A DNA stretch of 64,000 bases from Bryobacteraceae bacterium (lineage in GTDB: Bacteria > Acidobacteriota > Terriglobia > Bryobacterales > Bryobacteraceae). Location: the NCBI GenBank assembly GCA_025928545.1, contig JAICJH010000006.1, positions 89,784 through 153,783 on the forward strand, in the 5' to 3' direction. Numbering within the stretch: the stretch's first letter is position 1; each line of letters starts with the position of its first letter. The notes under the pieces were generated by a model. That model was not told the origin of the DNA, did not search any database, and saw nothing but the letters and a program-made list of their open reading frames with translations. A program made the translations under genes and the position numbers. Shown piece after piece: positions 1 through 9,299 of the stretch.

Positions 1-1
1 C

Positions 2-511
2 GATATGGGCCTCGAAGTCTGGATGGTGACAGGGGATCACGAGCGAGTTGCCCGCGATGTGGCGGGAGAAACCGGCATTGCAGAATCGCGGGTGCTCGCC
101 GGAGTGCTGCCGGAGCGCAAACAACAGGAAGTTGCACGGCTGCGCTCGGAAGGGCGCCGGGTCGCGATGGTGGGGGATGGCATCAACGATGCGCCGGCAC
201 TGGCATCGGCCGATGTGGGGATTGCGATCGGAACGGGCACCGATATCGCGATTGAGGCCGGCGGAATTATTCTGATGCGTGGCGACGTGCGGGGCGTGGC
301 GGAGGCTCTGGGGCTGGCACGCCAAACGCTGCGGATAATCCGTCAGAATCTGTTCTGGGCTTTCGCGTATAACGCAGTGGGTATTCCTTTGGCTGCGGGA
401 GTTTTCTATCCTTGGACGAAGTGGACGCTGTCACCCATGATCGCTTCGGCGGCGATGGCGCTGTCGAGTGTTTCGGTCGTGCTGAACAGCCTGCGTTTGC
501 GGAGAGCGTGA
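2..511 (+). CDS. Cu(I)-type P1B ATPase, C-terminal fragment cut by the window edge
   Basis: This is the last ~170 residues of a heavy-metal efflux ATPase in the inner membrane; the 5' end lies outside the window. Visible are the TGD hinge motif near the start, the [11 protein letters not shown]g-binding loop of the P domain, then [11 protein letters not shown] and two membrane helices. The first helix carries a Tyr-Asn pair (FAYN) and the last carries MALSS. In the P1B-1 family these YN and MxxSS signatures form the Cu(I) site with the CPC helix, which is not visible here. Cu(I) export is therefore the best specificity guess. The true start codon cannot be seen. Confidence 0.93.
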   Translation, partial: DMGLEVWMVTGDHERVARDVAGETGIAESRVLAGVLPERKQQEVARLRSEGRRVAMVGDGINDAPALASADVGIAIGTGTDIAIEAGGIILMRGDVRGVAEALGLARQTLRIIRQNLFWAFAYNAVGIPLAAGVFYPWTKWTLSPMIASAAMALSSVSVVLNSLRLRRA

Positions 512-529
512 CACTGGAAACTCCGCGCT

Positions 530-1474
530 TCAGGCGATGGCTGTCCCGAACGACAGACCGGAGCCGCGCGCGACGCCCTGAATAAACTCGCGGCCCTGTT
601 TATATTCTGCTTCGTTCTTCAGATGCTCCAGCATGAGCGGTGCATCCACCGGCAGTTGTGAGAGCTCACGGAGATAAGTCTTGTAGTCGATGAGGCCGGT
701 ACCGGGAATCACTTCCTGAATGTTTACCTGATAGCCCGGGCCCCATTGCAGATCTTTCGCGTGGCAGGAAACGATCCACTGGCCCAGTTTGGCAAAACAC
801 TCATGGATTACGGCGGCGTTGTTATAGAGCCGCGACGGGCTGCTCATTGTGTTGCAAACGTCGAGATGCACTCCGAACGCCTTGCGGTCCACCGCTTTGA
901 TGAGAGCCAAGTACTCATCCGGAGTGCTGGGCAGGCTCCACGGCATCATTTCGATGGTGAAGCGTGCACGTTTCGGATTGACCCCGTCAATCACCTTGCG
1001 GCAGTTTTCGACGGTGGCGTCGAAAAAACTCTTACTCAGATTCTTCGGGTCCTGCCCGAACCAGACAGCCGGGTTGAACGAACCTGCGATATCGACGCAG
1101 TTTCGCGCGCCGAGCAGTTCAGCCAAGGCAAGCCGGTCCGTCACGTAGGCAATATTCTGGCTGCGCTTTTCCGTGTCCGGATCCAGCATATTCTTCCAGG
1201 CGCCGACTTCGGCAATCACAACGTCACGGCTGGCGAATTCTTTTGCGGTGGCGGCAATGCGGTCGGTGTCTTTTACCGTGAGGTCGGAGGGAGCATAGGC
1301 TGCGCGGTAGCCGAGATCCAGGTGAGCCTGAGCGAGCGCAGCAGGGTCGGTGGAGCGGACAAAGATGGGTCCGCCAAGCCGCATGGATTTGACTGCGGCG
1401 GCAGCCCTCAGGAGAGCGGAGCCTGCCATGGTAGTCCGTAGAAAAGCTCGTCGCGGTATCTGGGCGGCTTCCAT
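530..1474 (-). CDS. Exported sugar phosphate isomerase/epimerase-like TIM barrel
   Basis: A 314-residue protein with an N-terminal twin-arginine signal (RRAFLR followed by a hydrophobic Ala-rich stretch), so it is probably exported folded by Tat. The rest resembles the xylose-isomerase-like TIM barrel (AP endonuclease 2) superfamily, with motifs such as TIEMMPW, GVHLDVCN and SCHAKDL that supply metal-binding Glu/Asp/His residues at strand ends. Exported members of this family are numerous in Solibacter-type Acidobacteria, and their substrates are mostly unknown. It is divergent from the diguanylate cyclase across a 119-bp gap. Substrate is not assigned. Confidence 0.85.
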   Translation of the reverse strand: MEAAQIPRRAFLRTTMAGSALLRAAAAVKSMRLGGPIFVRSTDPAALAQAHLDLGYRAAYAPSDLTVKDTDRIAATAKEFASRDVVIAEVGAWKNMLDPDTEKRSQNIAYVTDRLALAELLGARNCVDIAGSFNPAVWFGQDPKNLSKSFFDATVENCRKVIDGVNPKRARFTIEMMPWSLPSTPDEYLALIKAVDRKAFGVHLDVCNTMSSPSRLYNNAAVIHECFAKLGQWIVSCHAKDLQWGPGYQVNIQEVIPGTGLIDYKTYLRELSQLPVDAPLMLEHLKNEAEYKQGREFIQGVARGSGLSFGTAIA

Positions 1475-1593
1475 ATTGCTCCGACATTATCACGTATGCC
1501 AGTCTTGCGGGAGTTTGAAGACTATCTTTTGTAAAGCTTGCCTCTTTACGACTGAAGTTGCTACATTTACGTGTATAAGGTGGAGTTCCGATT

Positions 1594-2790
1594 TTGAAGG
1601 CCTTCGCGTCGGCGGTGCCCGCGCTACCGCAGCTTGACTTATTCTCGGTAAAGGTCGTCACCCTGGTAACTGTGCTCGTGGTGAGCCTGTTAACTCTGCT
1701 GGCCTCGAGAATTGACCGGCCGGTTCCAGGCATGCGTCGTTTTGCTCTGGGCTTGCTGCTGATATGCGCCGGGTCTGTGGCTGGCATATCGCGACTGGTG
1801 GTGCCGGGGCGGGCGATTTTCATTCTGGCCAACATCGGCACGATCGCGGGGATCATCAACATCACGCAGGGAATCCGGCAATTCCGGGAGTTCCCGCAAT
1901 TGCGCCGGATTGACATGGCAGTCATTTCGGTCGTCGTCGCAATCCCCTTCCTTTACTGGCTCTTTGTTAACGACGATTTCGGCATGAGAGTCGGCATAAT
2001 TTCTCTGGCAACCGCCCTTCTGGCATTGGATGCAATGGCCTCGATGTTCAGGCAGATTCCAGCCGCGAATCGTATGACCTACTGGCTCCCTGCGTTGGCA
2101 TTTGGCTTTACAGCGGCTTTTCTGGGCGTTCGTGCTTTCGCCGCTTTCACCGGCCATTACGGATCGAATTTTCTGGCTCCGGCGCCGATCGACATCCCGC
2201 TGTCGCTCTGTGCGGATGTAGCGTTTGTGGGGTGCGCCTTCGGCATGTTATTGGTCTCGAACGCTCAGATGCGAAGCGCGGCGGAGAAAATGGCCTTTTT
2301 CGATCCTCTGACCAATCTGCCGAATCGGCGTATGCTGGCGGACCGGCTTCTGGAGGCCGAACTTCGCGCGCTGGAATCGGGATGGCAAGTCGGAGTCATC
2401 TATCTGGACCTCGATGGCTTCAAACTCATCAACGATACCCTTGGCCACGAGGCTGGCGACCAGATTCTGAAGAATGTCAGCGCGGCAATGCTGCCGATGC
2501 TTGGCGAACGCGACTGTCTGGCGCGGGTTGGCGGCGACGAGTTCGTGGTCGCAGTGGAGGACCTGCGGGGCCGGAGTGAACTGGAGACACTTGCCGAAAA
2601 CCTGAAGGCCGCGGTAGAACGCGAACCGGTACCAGGTGGGGGCCGCGAAACGATACAGGTGAGCTGTGGTATCGCAGTTTTCCCGTACGATGGCGAGAGC
2701 GCTCACGATGTGATGCGCGAGGCCGATACCGCCATGTATCGGGCAAAACGCCGACGGCGAGGTGTTGTTCATACCGCCGCTTTCAGGTAG
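1594..2790 (+). CDS. Membrane-bound diguanylate cyclase (GGDEF)
   Basis: Residues ~15-225 hold about seven hydrophobic helices, likely an integral-membrane sensor of MASE type. The C-terminal ~165 residues are a GGDEF domain that would make c-di-GMP: DPLTNLPNRR, DLDGFKLINDTLGH and the intact active-site loop RVGGDEF. The usual inhibitory RxxD site just before the GGDEF loop reads GERD, so the Arg is missing and product inhibition is probably lost. The start is a TTG with a good AAGGTGGAG ribosome site about 8 bases upstream. No ligand for the sensor can be read from sequence. Confidence 0.93.
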   Translation: MKAFASAVPALPQLDLFSVKVVTLVTVLVVSLLTLLASRIDRPVPGMRRFALGLLLICAGSVAGISRLVVPGRAIFILANIGTIAGIINITQGIRQFREFPQLRRIDMAVISVVVAIPFLYWLFVNDDFGMRVGIISLATALLALDAMASMFRQIPAANRMTYWLPALAFGFTAAFLGVRAFAAFTGHYGSNFLAPAPIDIPLSLCADVAFVGCAFGMLLVSNAQMRSAAEKMAFFDPLTNLPNRRMLADRLLEAELRALESGWQVGVIYLDLDGFKLINDTLGHEAGDQILKNVSAAMLPMLGERDCLARVGGDEFVVAVEDLRGRSELETLAENLKAAVEREPVPGGGRETIQVSCGIAVFPYDGESAHDVMREADTAMYRAKRRRRGVVHTAAFR

Positions 2791-2848
2791 GAACCGCTAC
2801 TGACGAGCTTCGTTGGCCGTAAGGCACGTGAATTGCTGGGTTCGGATC

Positions 2849-4615
2849 ATGAAGATCGAGGACCTGGGGATTATCGGCAATTGCCAGTATTCCGCCCTGA
2901 TTCAGAATAGCGGCGAAGTAGTCTGGTGCTGTCTGCCGCGGTTTGATTCCGAGCCGGTTTTCTCAACCCTGCTGGATGAAAAAGACGGCGGCCGATTCCG
3001 GATCGCCCCCGCCGGCGGTGAGGTTGGCACGCAACGCTATCTTCCGCATACGAACATCCTCGAAACTCTTTTTCAAACAGCGACGGGGTCGTTTCGGGTA
3101 ATCGACTTCGCCCCGCGCTTCATCCAGTTCGGGCGCGCCTTTCGTCCGACGCAGATGATTCGAATCGTCGAGCCTGTTGAGGGAACTCCGCGCATTGCAG
3201 TCGAGTGCGACCCGCGCCTGGGATGGTCAAAGCAGAAGCCCGCTTCGACACAGGGTTCGCACCATGTGCGTTTCGAGGGCTTTTCAAGCCAACTTCGCCT
3301 GACCACCGATATACCTCTCTCCTATTTGGGCGGGCAGTTCTTCTCCCTCACAGGGAAAAGGTATTTCGTGCTGAGTTGGGGCAGTCCGGTCGAAGAGCCG
3401 CTGACCGCACTCTGCGAGCGTTTCCGGACTGAGACGGAGCAGTACTGGAAGCAATGGGTGAAGCAGTGCGATATTCCGCCCCTGTTTCAGCAGCAAGTGA
3501 TTCGGTCGGCTCTGGCGCTGAAGCTGCACTGCTTCGAAGACACGGGCGCCATAGTGGCCGCCATGACGACCTCCATCCCGGAATCCGCCGGCAGCGGACG
3601 CACCTGGGATTACCGCTATTGCTGGCTGCGCGATTCATACTACGTTCTGGCCGCGTTCGGGCTGCTGGGCCAGTTTGAAGAACGCGAGCAGTTTGTTCAT
3701 TACCTGCTGACAGTGGCGAATGGCTCAAAGGAGCTGAATCTGGCCCCGTTGTATCGGGTGGATGGTTCGCAGAATCTGGAAGAGTCGATTCTCGAAAACT
3801 GGCCGGGGTACAACGGCGAGCAGCCGGTGCGGATCGGCAACGGGGCTGCAATCCATTTGCAGCACGATATCTACGGCGAGCTGGTCATGTCGCTCACGCC
3901 TATGTTTCTGGATGAGCGCATGTACGCCGAGCGTTCGCCCGCCGCGCTGAAACTGATGGAGGGTCTTGCGCGCCGCGCTGTCGCGCTGGCGGGAGTGCCG
4001 GACGCGGGGATCTGGGAGTACCGAACGGAGTGGAAGCCACAGACCTTCTCGGCGCTCATGTGCTGGGCTGCTGCCGATCGCATGGCGCGGATTGAGGAGG
4101 AGCACGCGCCGGAGCAAGCTGGCGAGTTCCGCGCTGCGGCGGACCGCATTCACGCGGAGATCATGACTCAGTCGTGGAACGAGCAGCTGGGCAGCTTCGT
4201 GGGGCATTACGGCGGAGAAGATCTGGATGCGTCATTGCTCCAGATGGCGGGCTTGCGCTTCCTGCCGGAGAACCATCCCAGGCTTCAGGGCACGATCAAC
4301 GAAATCATGAAAGCTTTAACCATGGATGGGTGGCTGCTCCGATATTCGCTGAACGACGGCTTTGGCAAGCCAACCGTGGCATTTGTGATCTGCACATTCT
4401 GGCTGGTGGAGGCTCTGTCACTGTGCGGACGGCGTGCGGAGGCTCGGGAGATCTTCGATCGCGCACAGGCGGCTCTCTCACCTCTCGGTTTGCTGTCGGA
4501 AGATTTCGACGCGGGCACTTCCCGGATGTGGGGCAACTTCCCGCAGACGTACTCTCACGTGGGCCTTATTCACGCGGCGTTCGCGGCATCGCCGCGCTGG
4601 ACGGAAGTTCTCTAG
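2849..4615 (+). CDS. Glycoside hydrolase family 15 (glucoamylase/trehalase type)
   Basis: A 588-residue cytoplasmic enzyme; no signal peptide is seen. The N-terminal region ([18 protein letters not shown], then WCCLPRFDS) is the beta-sandwich typical of bacterial GH15. The (alpha/alpha)6 barrel shows [12 protein letters not shown], the general-acid region GIWEYRTEW...MCWAAADR, and the C-terminal base region [11 protein letters not shown]...[13 protein letters not shown]. Family members hydrolyse alpha-glucosidic bonds of maltodextrins or trehalose, and the sequence does not separate these. I chose the ATG at 2849 because it matches the family N-terminus; a TTG at 2813 in the same frame would add 12 residues without homology support. 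Confidence 0.92.
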   Translation: MKIEDLGIIGNCQYSALIQNSGEVVWCCLPRFDSEPVFSTLLDEKDGGRFRIAPAGGEVGTQRYLPHTNILETLFQTATGSFRVIDFAPRFIQFGRAFRPTQMIRIVEPVEGTPRIAVECDPRLGWSKQKPASTQGSHHVRFEGFSSQLRLTTDIPLSYLGGQFFSLTGKRYFVLSWGSPVEEPLTALCERFRTETEQYWKQWVKQCDIPPLFQQQVIRSALALKLHCFEDTGAIVAAMTTSIPESAGSGRTWDYRYCWLRDSYYVLAAFGLLGQFEEREQFVHYLLTVANGSKELNLAPLYRVDGSQNLEESILENWPGYNGEQPVRIGNGAAIHLQHDIYGELVMSLTPMFLDERMYAERSPAALKLMEGLARRAVALAGVPDAGIWEYRTEWKPQTFSALMCWAAADRMARIEEEHAPEQAGEFRAAADRIHAEIMTQSWNEQLGSFVGHYGGEDLDASLLQMAGLRFLPENHPRLQGTINEIMKALTMDGWLLRYSLNDGFGKPTVAFVICTFWLVEALSLCGRRAEAREIFDRAQAALSPLGLLSEDFDAGTSRMWGNFPQTYSHVGLIHAAFAASPRWTEVL

Positions 4616-4639
4616 CGCGCCGGCTCGAGGGGCAACCGG

Positions 4640-4668
4640 ACAGATAGTTCGACACGTGGACTATCTGT
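4640..4668. promoter_or_regulatory. Perfect inverted repeat upstream of the uronate gene set
   Basis: ACAGATAGT and its exact reverse complement ACTATCTGT flank an 11-base centre containing CACGTG. It lies 25 bases after the GH15 stop and 32 bases before the ATG of the dehydratase-like gene. No T-tract follows, so it fits an operator better than an intrinsic terminator. Which regulator binds it is unknown. Confidence 0.5.
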
Positions 4669-4700
4669 GGCGGCTCCAGTTGTTAAGATGGAAGCCTGCC

Positions 4701-5945
4701 ATGAGAATCATCGACATCCGGGCGACCAGCGTGACGGTGCCGCTCGAAGCCCCGTTGCGCCACGCCAACGGCTGCCACTGGGGACGCTTTGTGCGCACCA
4801 TCGTCGAAGTGGAGACGGATAACGGTCTCATCGGCCTGGGCGAGATGGGCGGCGGCGGCGAGTCGGCGGAAGCCATGTTTCGTGCGTTGAAAGCGATGCT
4901 TCTGGGTCACGATCCGGCCCGACTGGAAGAGATGCGCTTCCTCATCGCGAATCCGACGGCGTCGTTATACAACAACAGGACGCAGGCTCTGGCGGCGTTG
5001 GAATTTGCGTGTCTCGATATTCTGGGCCAGGCATGGGGCGTGCCCGTCTGCGATATTCTCGGCGGACGCCTGCGAGACCGGGTAACGTTTGCGACGTATT
5101 GTTTCTGGCGCTACGCAAATCCCGCGACTGGCGAAGGAGAAGTTCGGACGCCCCAGCAGATGGTGGCGTTCGCAGCGGAGATGAAGCGGCGGTTCGGATT
5201 CACCACCCACAAGATGAAGGGCGGCGTGTTCCATCCCGATTATGAAATCGAAGTTTACCGCGCACTCGCCGCGGCATTTCCGGAAGACTCCCTGCGCTTC
5301 GACCCGAACGGGGTCCTGTCAACCGAGCAGGCGATTCGTTTCGGTCAGGGAATTGAGGGCTTGCGGAACGACTACCTGGAAGATCCCGTTTACGGACTGA
5401 ACGGGATGCGACGGACCAGAGAGATGGTGCGGATTCCTCTGGCGACGAATACCGTTGTGGTGAACTTCGAACAATTGGCCGCCAATATTCTGAATACCGC
5501 GGTTGACGTCATCCTGCTGGATACGACGTTCTGGGGCGGGATACGTGCCTGCGTGAAAGCGGCTTCGGTTTGCGAAACTTTCCAGATCGGGGTGGCGGTG
5601 CACTCGTCGGGCGAACTCGGAATTCAGCTCGCCACCATGCTGCATCTGGGCGCTGTGATTCCGAACCTTTCCTTCGCCGCGGATGCGCATTATCACCATT
5701 TAACCGACGACATCATTCAGGGCGGACTGATGAAGTATGAACGTGGTTCCATCGCGGTTCCGGAAGGTCCGGGATTGGGAGTAAAACTGGATCGGGAGAA
5801 GTTAGGGGAATACAGCGAGTTGTATAAAAGATTGGGCGGATACGCGTATGACCGGGATCCGCTGCGGCCAGACTGGTCGCCTCTGGTGCCGAACGATCGC
5901 TGGGCCGATCCGGCGGATAGCCGGACGCCGGCGATTCCTTACTAA
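4701..5945 (+). CDS. Enolase-superfamily sugar acid dehydratase (glucarate dehydratase-like)
   Basis: A 414-residue member of the mandelate racemase/glucarate dehydratase branch. Visible catalytic pieces: the Lys-X-Lys motif in THKMKGG, metal ligands at RFDPNG (Asp) and YLEDP (Glu), an Asn in PLATNTV, and the Asp-His dyad from LLDTTFWGG and HSSGELG. Residues after 380 form a C-terminal cap like that of GlucD. Expected reaction: dehydration of D-glucarate or a related acid sugar to a 5-keto-4-deoxy product. It is followed after one base by an SDR and then a GH67 alpha-glucuronidase, which supports a uronate/aldarate substrate. The start at 4701 (MRIIDIRAT) matches the family; the frame stays open further upstream. 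Confidence 0.88.
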   Translation: MRIIDIRATSVTVPLEAPLRHANGCHWGRFVRTIVEVETDNGLIGLGEMGGGGESAEAMFRALKAMLLGHDPARLEEMRFLIANPTASLYNNRTQALAALEFACLDILGQAWGVPVCDILGGRLRDRVTFATYCFWRYANPATGEGEVRTPQQMVAFAAEMKRRFGFTTHKMKGGVFHPDYEIEVYRALAAAFPEDSLRFDPNGVLSTEQAIRFGQGIEGLRNDYLEDPVYGLNGMRRTREMVRIPLATNTVVVNFEQLAANILNTAVDVILLDTTFWGGIRACVKAASVCETFQIGVAVHSSGELGIQLATMLHLGAVIPNLSFAADAHYHHLTDDIIQGGLMKYERGSIAVPEGPGLGVKLDREKLGEYSELYKRLGGYAYDRDPLRPDWSPLVPNDRWADPADSRTPAIPY

Positions 5946-5946
5946 A

Positions 5947-6669
5947 ATGACCAACCTACTGGATCTGACGGGTCGCGTCGTCGTGGCAATCGGAGCTACT
6001 TCCGGATTGGGAAAGACGCTCGCGGCTGGCCTGGCCGCGCACGGCGCGACCGTCGTGCCCACCGGAAGGCGCGCGGCCGACCTGCCTTGCGATGTCGGAT
6101 CGCGCGCATCGGTGGATGGTTTTCGGGATGCAGTGCTCGCCCGGTACGGCCGCGTCGATGTTCTGCTGAATGCCGCGGGCCAGACTTTAAAATGCCCGGT
6201 GCAGGATATCGTTGAGGAGGATTGGGCGCGTATCTTCGATGTGGGCTTGACCGGCACGCTGCGGGCCTGCCAATCGTTTTATCCCGCGCTGAAGGCGAGC
6301 GGCCGCGGGCGCGTCATTAATATCGCGTCACTCGGTTCGTATCTGGCGTTCCATCAGGTGGCCGCTTATTGTGCCGCGAAGACCGGGGTGCTTTCGTTGA
6401 CGCGCAGCCTGGCTTGTGAGTGGGCGCACGACGGCATTTCCGTGAATGCGATCGCGCCGGGAATCTTTCCGACCGATCTGAATCGGAAGCTGATTGAGGG
6501 AACCCCGCGCGGGGCTGAGTTACTGATGCGGACTCCTATGGGTCGTTTTGGCAACCCTGAGGAACTGGTGGGACTGGCGGTGCTGCTGGCTTCGGACGGC
6601 GCGAGCTATCTTACCGGGCAGTGCATTGGCGTGGATGGCGGCTTTTTAGCCTCTGGAGTGAATCAATGA
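5947..6669 (+). CDS. SDR-family NAD(P)-dependent oxidoreductase in uronate cluster
   Basis: A 240-residue classical short-chain dehydrogenase. The cofactor loop is GATSGLGK, the structural NAAG motif is present, the catalytic Ser lies in IASLGSYLAF and the YxxxK pair in YCAAK. It resembles 2-deoxygluconate/gluconate dehydrogenases (KduD-like). It starts one base after the dehydratase stop and its own stop overlaps the GH67 start as ATGA, so the three genes are probably translated together. Oxidation of glucuronate or of a ketouronate is the natural guess but is inference. Confidence 0.9.
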   Translation: MTNLLDLTGRVVVAIGATSGLGKTLAAGLAAHGATVVPTGRRAADLPCDVGSRASVDGFRDAVLARYGRVDVLLNAAGQTLKCPVQDIVEEDWARIFDVGLTGTLRACQSFYPALKASGRGRVINIASLGSYLAFHQVAAYCAAKTGVLSLTRSLACEWAHDGISVNAIAPGIFPTDLNRKLIEGTPRGAELLMRTPMGRFGNPEELVGLAVLLASDGASYLTGQCIGVDGGFLASGVNQ

Positions 6670-9191
6670 AACCGATCATAGTTGGACTTCTTGCATGTAT
6701 CGCAATGCATGCCGAAACCGGGCGAAGCGCGTGGCTCCGTTACGCCAGGCTCGATCGGGTGATCGCCGTGCCCGATTCCGTGACGATATTGGGCCCTGAT
6801 CCGCTCGAACGAAGTGGCCGCGATGAAGTAATCCTTGGCGTCCGCGGGTTGCTCGGCAAAGAATTGAAGTCGGAAACGACGGCTCCGAAAACCGGCACTT
6901 TTCTGCTGGGCACGCTCGCGGAGATTCACGCCGCACTTCCCGCCATTGCACTCGCGGGCACTCTTGATGCCGACGCCTTCTGGCTGAAAAGCACAACAGT
7001 CGCCGGAGTGCATTACGTGATCGTCGCTGGAGGGAGCGAGAGAGGTGTCCTGTACGGCTCGTTCGCATTGATGCGCAAAATCTCGCTGGGCGGAGACATC
7101 AAATCAATTGATGAAAAGCAAACTCCTTATGCCCCGGTCCGGTGGGTGAACGAGTGGGACAACCTGAATGGAACTATCGAACGCGGGTACGGCGGAGCAT
7201 CCATCTTCTGGGAAAACGGCCGCGCGAGGGGCGATATGACCCGCGTCAGCGAGTATGGGCGCTTGCTGGCGTCCCTCGGCATCAACGGATGTGCGATCAG
7301 CAATGTGAACGCGGACCCGAAAATCCTGTCACCGGATTTCATTCCGGAGATCGCGAAGATTGCCGACGCGCTGCGGCCATGGGGGGTGCATGTAGCCCTC
7401 GCTGTGAGCTTCGATAGTCCGAAGAAGATTGGCGGCCTCGACACGTTCGATCCGGCGGACCCGAAGGTAATGGCGTGGTGGAAGACAACCGCGGATGGCA
7501 TATACAAAGCGATTCCGGATATTGGCGGTTTTGTGCTGAAGGCCGATTCGGAGGGGCGACTGGGCCCATCGGCTTACGGGCGGTCGCACGCCGACGCGGC
7601 CAATGTTGTCGCGCGGGCACTGAAGCCGCACAACGGGCTGTTCTTCTATCGCGGTTTCGTCTATGACAATCACATGGACTGGAATAATCCGAAGAACGAC
7701 CGGGCGCGGGCGGCGTGGGACAACTTCCATGCGCTCGATGGCCAGTTCGACGACAACGTCATCATCCAGATCAAGAACGGCCCGATCGATTTCCAGGTGC
7801 GCGAGCCGGCATCGCCGTTATTCGGAGCGCTGGAGAAAACGAATCAGGCGATTGAACTCCAGATCACGCAGGAGTACAACGGGCAGGCTCGTTTCATGAT
7901 GTACGAAGTGCCGATGTGGAAAGAGACGCTGGAGTTCGACATGCACGCGGCGGTGGGACCGACGCCAGTGAAATCGCTCGTCAGTGGCAAAGTGTTCCAT
8001 CAGAAGACCGGCGGATTTGTCGGCGTTTCCAACGTCGGTCTGGATGAGAACTGGCTGGGCAATCATCTGTCGCTGGCGAATCTGTACGGGTATGGGCGGC
8101 TTGCATGGAATCCGAATCTCAGCGTGAAAGAGATTACGGACGAGTGGACGCAGCAGACATTCAGCGCAAACCAGAAAGTGGTAAATACTGTGGGAGCGAT
8201 GCAGCTGTCATCGTGGCGCACGTATGAGAATTACACCGGGCCGCTCGGCCTGCAGACGCTGACCGATATCGTGGGAAATCACTACGGTGTTTCCGTGGAG
8301 GCATCGGAGAACAACGGCTGGGGACAGTGGCATCGCGCGGATAGCCAGGGAGTCGGGATGGACCGGACTTCCGCGGGTACGGGCTACACGTCGCAGTACA
8401 GGCCGGCGGTCGCGCAGATGTACGAGCAACTGACGACTTGTCCGGACGATCTGTTGTTGTTCTTTCATCATGTGCCATATACCTACGTGTTGCATTCGGG
8501 CAAGACTGTGATTCAGTCGCTTTACGATTCACACTATCTCGGCGCCGATGAAGTCACGCGATATGTGGAAGACTGGAAATCGCTCAAGGGTCTCGTGGAT
8601 GACGAACGCTACGGCGCTGTGCTGAAGATGCTCGAATATCAGGCGGGGCAGGCGGTGCTGTGGCGTGACGCGGTGTCGAACTGGTTCCTTCGGGCGTCGG
8701 GAATTGCGGACACGAAGGGCCGGGTGGGGAATTATCCGAACCGGTTTGAAGCGGAGAAGATGAAGCTTGATGGCTACAGCGAAGTGGCCGTGAAGCCGTG
8801 GGAAGCGGCATCGGGTGACGGCAAGGCCGTGCAGTGCGAGGCAGTCCAATGTACCGCGAGCATGAGTTATACAGGAGCAGCCGGGAAATTTGCATTGCAT
8901 GTGCGGTACTTCGATCAGAACGGGTCGCTGCCAGTGCCCGGTCCCGCACGTGGCGGCGCGGCCGGACCCGCGGGGCCGGCGAAATTTCGCGTGTTGGTGG
9001 ATGGCAAGGTTGTCGACGAGTGGACGGCCACGCATCCGGCTCCTTCGGCCAGACTGGACGGGTCGACCTCGACGCGGCACATCGTAGGTGGGATTACACT
9101 GAAACCCGGCGCTGAGATTCGGATTGAGGGTGTGCCTTCCGGTCGGGAAGTTGCGGGGCTGGATTATCTGGAGATTTGGCCGGACAAGTAG
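6666..9191 (+). CDS. Secreted GH67 alpha-glucuronidase
   Basis: An 841-residue enzyme that removes (4-O-methyl)glucuronic acid from xylan oligosaccharides. It has a short signal peptide (MKPIIVGLLACIAMHAE), the N-terminal beta domain, then a TIM barrel with KADSEGRLGP (proposed general acid Glu) and the FDDNVIIQIKNGP...REP region that holds the base residues in GH67. A C-terminal extension (~residues 690-841) contains an RGGAAGPAGPA linker within a carbohydrate-binding-like beta domain, making it longer than the usual ~700-residue GH67. It is coupled to the upstream SDR by an ATGA overlap. The first part of a 15-codon earlier reading lies inside the SDR and was not used. Confidence 0.94.
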   Translation: MKPIIVGLLACIAMHAETGRSAWLRYARLDRVIAVPDSVTILGPDPLERSGRDEVILGVRGLLGKELKSETTAPKTGTFLLGTLAEIHAALPAIALAGTLDADAFWLKSTTVAGVHYVIVAGGSERGVLYGSFALMRKISLGGDIKSIDEKQTPYAPVRWVNEWDNLNGTIERGYGGASIFWENGRARGDMTRVSEYGRLLASLGINGCAISNVNADPKILSPDFIPEIAKIADALRPWGVHVALAVSFDSPKKIGGLDTFDPADPKVMAWWKTTADGIYKAIPDIGGFVLKADSEGRLGPSAYGRSHADAANVVARALKPHNGLFFYRGFVYDNHMDWNNPKNDRARAAWDNFHALDGQFDDNVIIQIKNGPIDFQVREPASPLFGALEKTNQAIELQITQEYNGQARFMMYEVPMWKETLEFDMHAAVGPTPVKSLVSGKVFHQKTGGFVGVSNVGLDENWLGNHLSLANLYGYGRLAWNPNLSVKEITDEWTQQTFSANQKVVNTVGAMQLSSWRTYENYTGPLGLQTLTDIVGNHYGVSVEASENNGWGQWHRADSQGVGMDRTSAGTGYTSQYRPAVAQMYEQLTTCPDDLLLFFHHVPYTYVLHSGKTVIQSLYDSHYLGADEVTRYVEDWKSLKGLVDDERYGAVLKMLEYQAGQAVLWRDAVSNWFLRASGIADTKGRVGNYPNRFEAEKMKLDGYSEVAVKPWEAASGDGKAVQCEAVQCTASMSYTGAAGKFALHVRYFDQNGSLPVPGPARGGAAGPAGPAKFRVLVDGKVVDEWTATHPAPSARLDGSTSTRHIVGGITLKPGAEIRIEGVPSGREVAGLDYLEIWPDK

Positions 9192-9240
9192 GCCAGGGCC
9201 GCGAGCGCCCGAGGTGCTCATGGTGTTGCTGGTTCATAGA

Positions 9241-9275
9241 AAAAGGGGCAAATGGCATTTCGCCACCTGCCCCTT
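9241..9275 (-). terminator. Intrinsic terminator of the quinoprotein operon
   Basis: AAGGGGCA and TGCCCCTT pair across a 17-base centre, itself with GGC/GCC pairing. On the minus strand the hairpin is followed by a run of T. It sits just beyond the minus-strand quinoprotein stop at 9300 and between two convergent genes. Confidence 0.75.
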
Positions 9276-9299
9276 CTGACCCATCGTTCGTCCGAAAAA

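Noticed and set aside
746..1441. A 231-codon plus-strand open frame across the TIM-barrel gene
   Set aside because: The minus-strand frame has a twin-arginine signal and conserved barrel motifs; the opposite frame has none.
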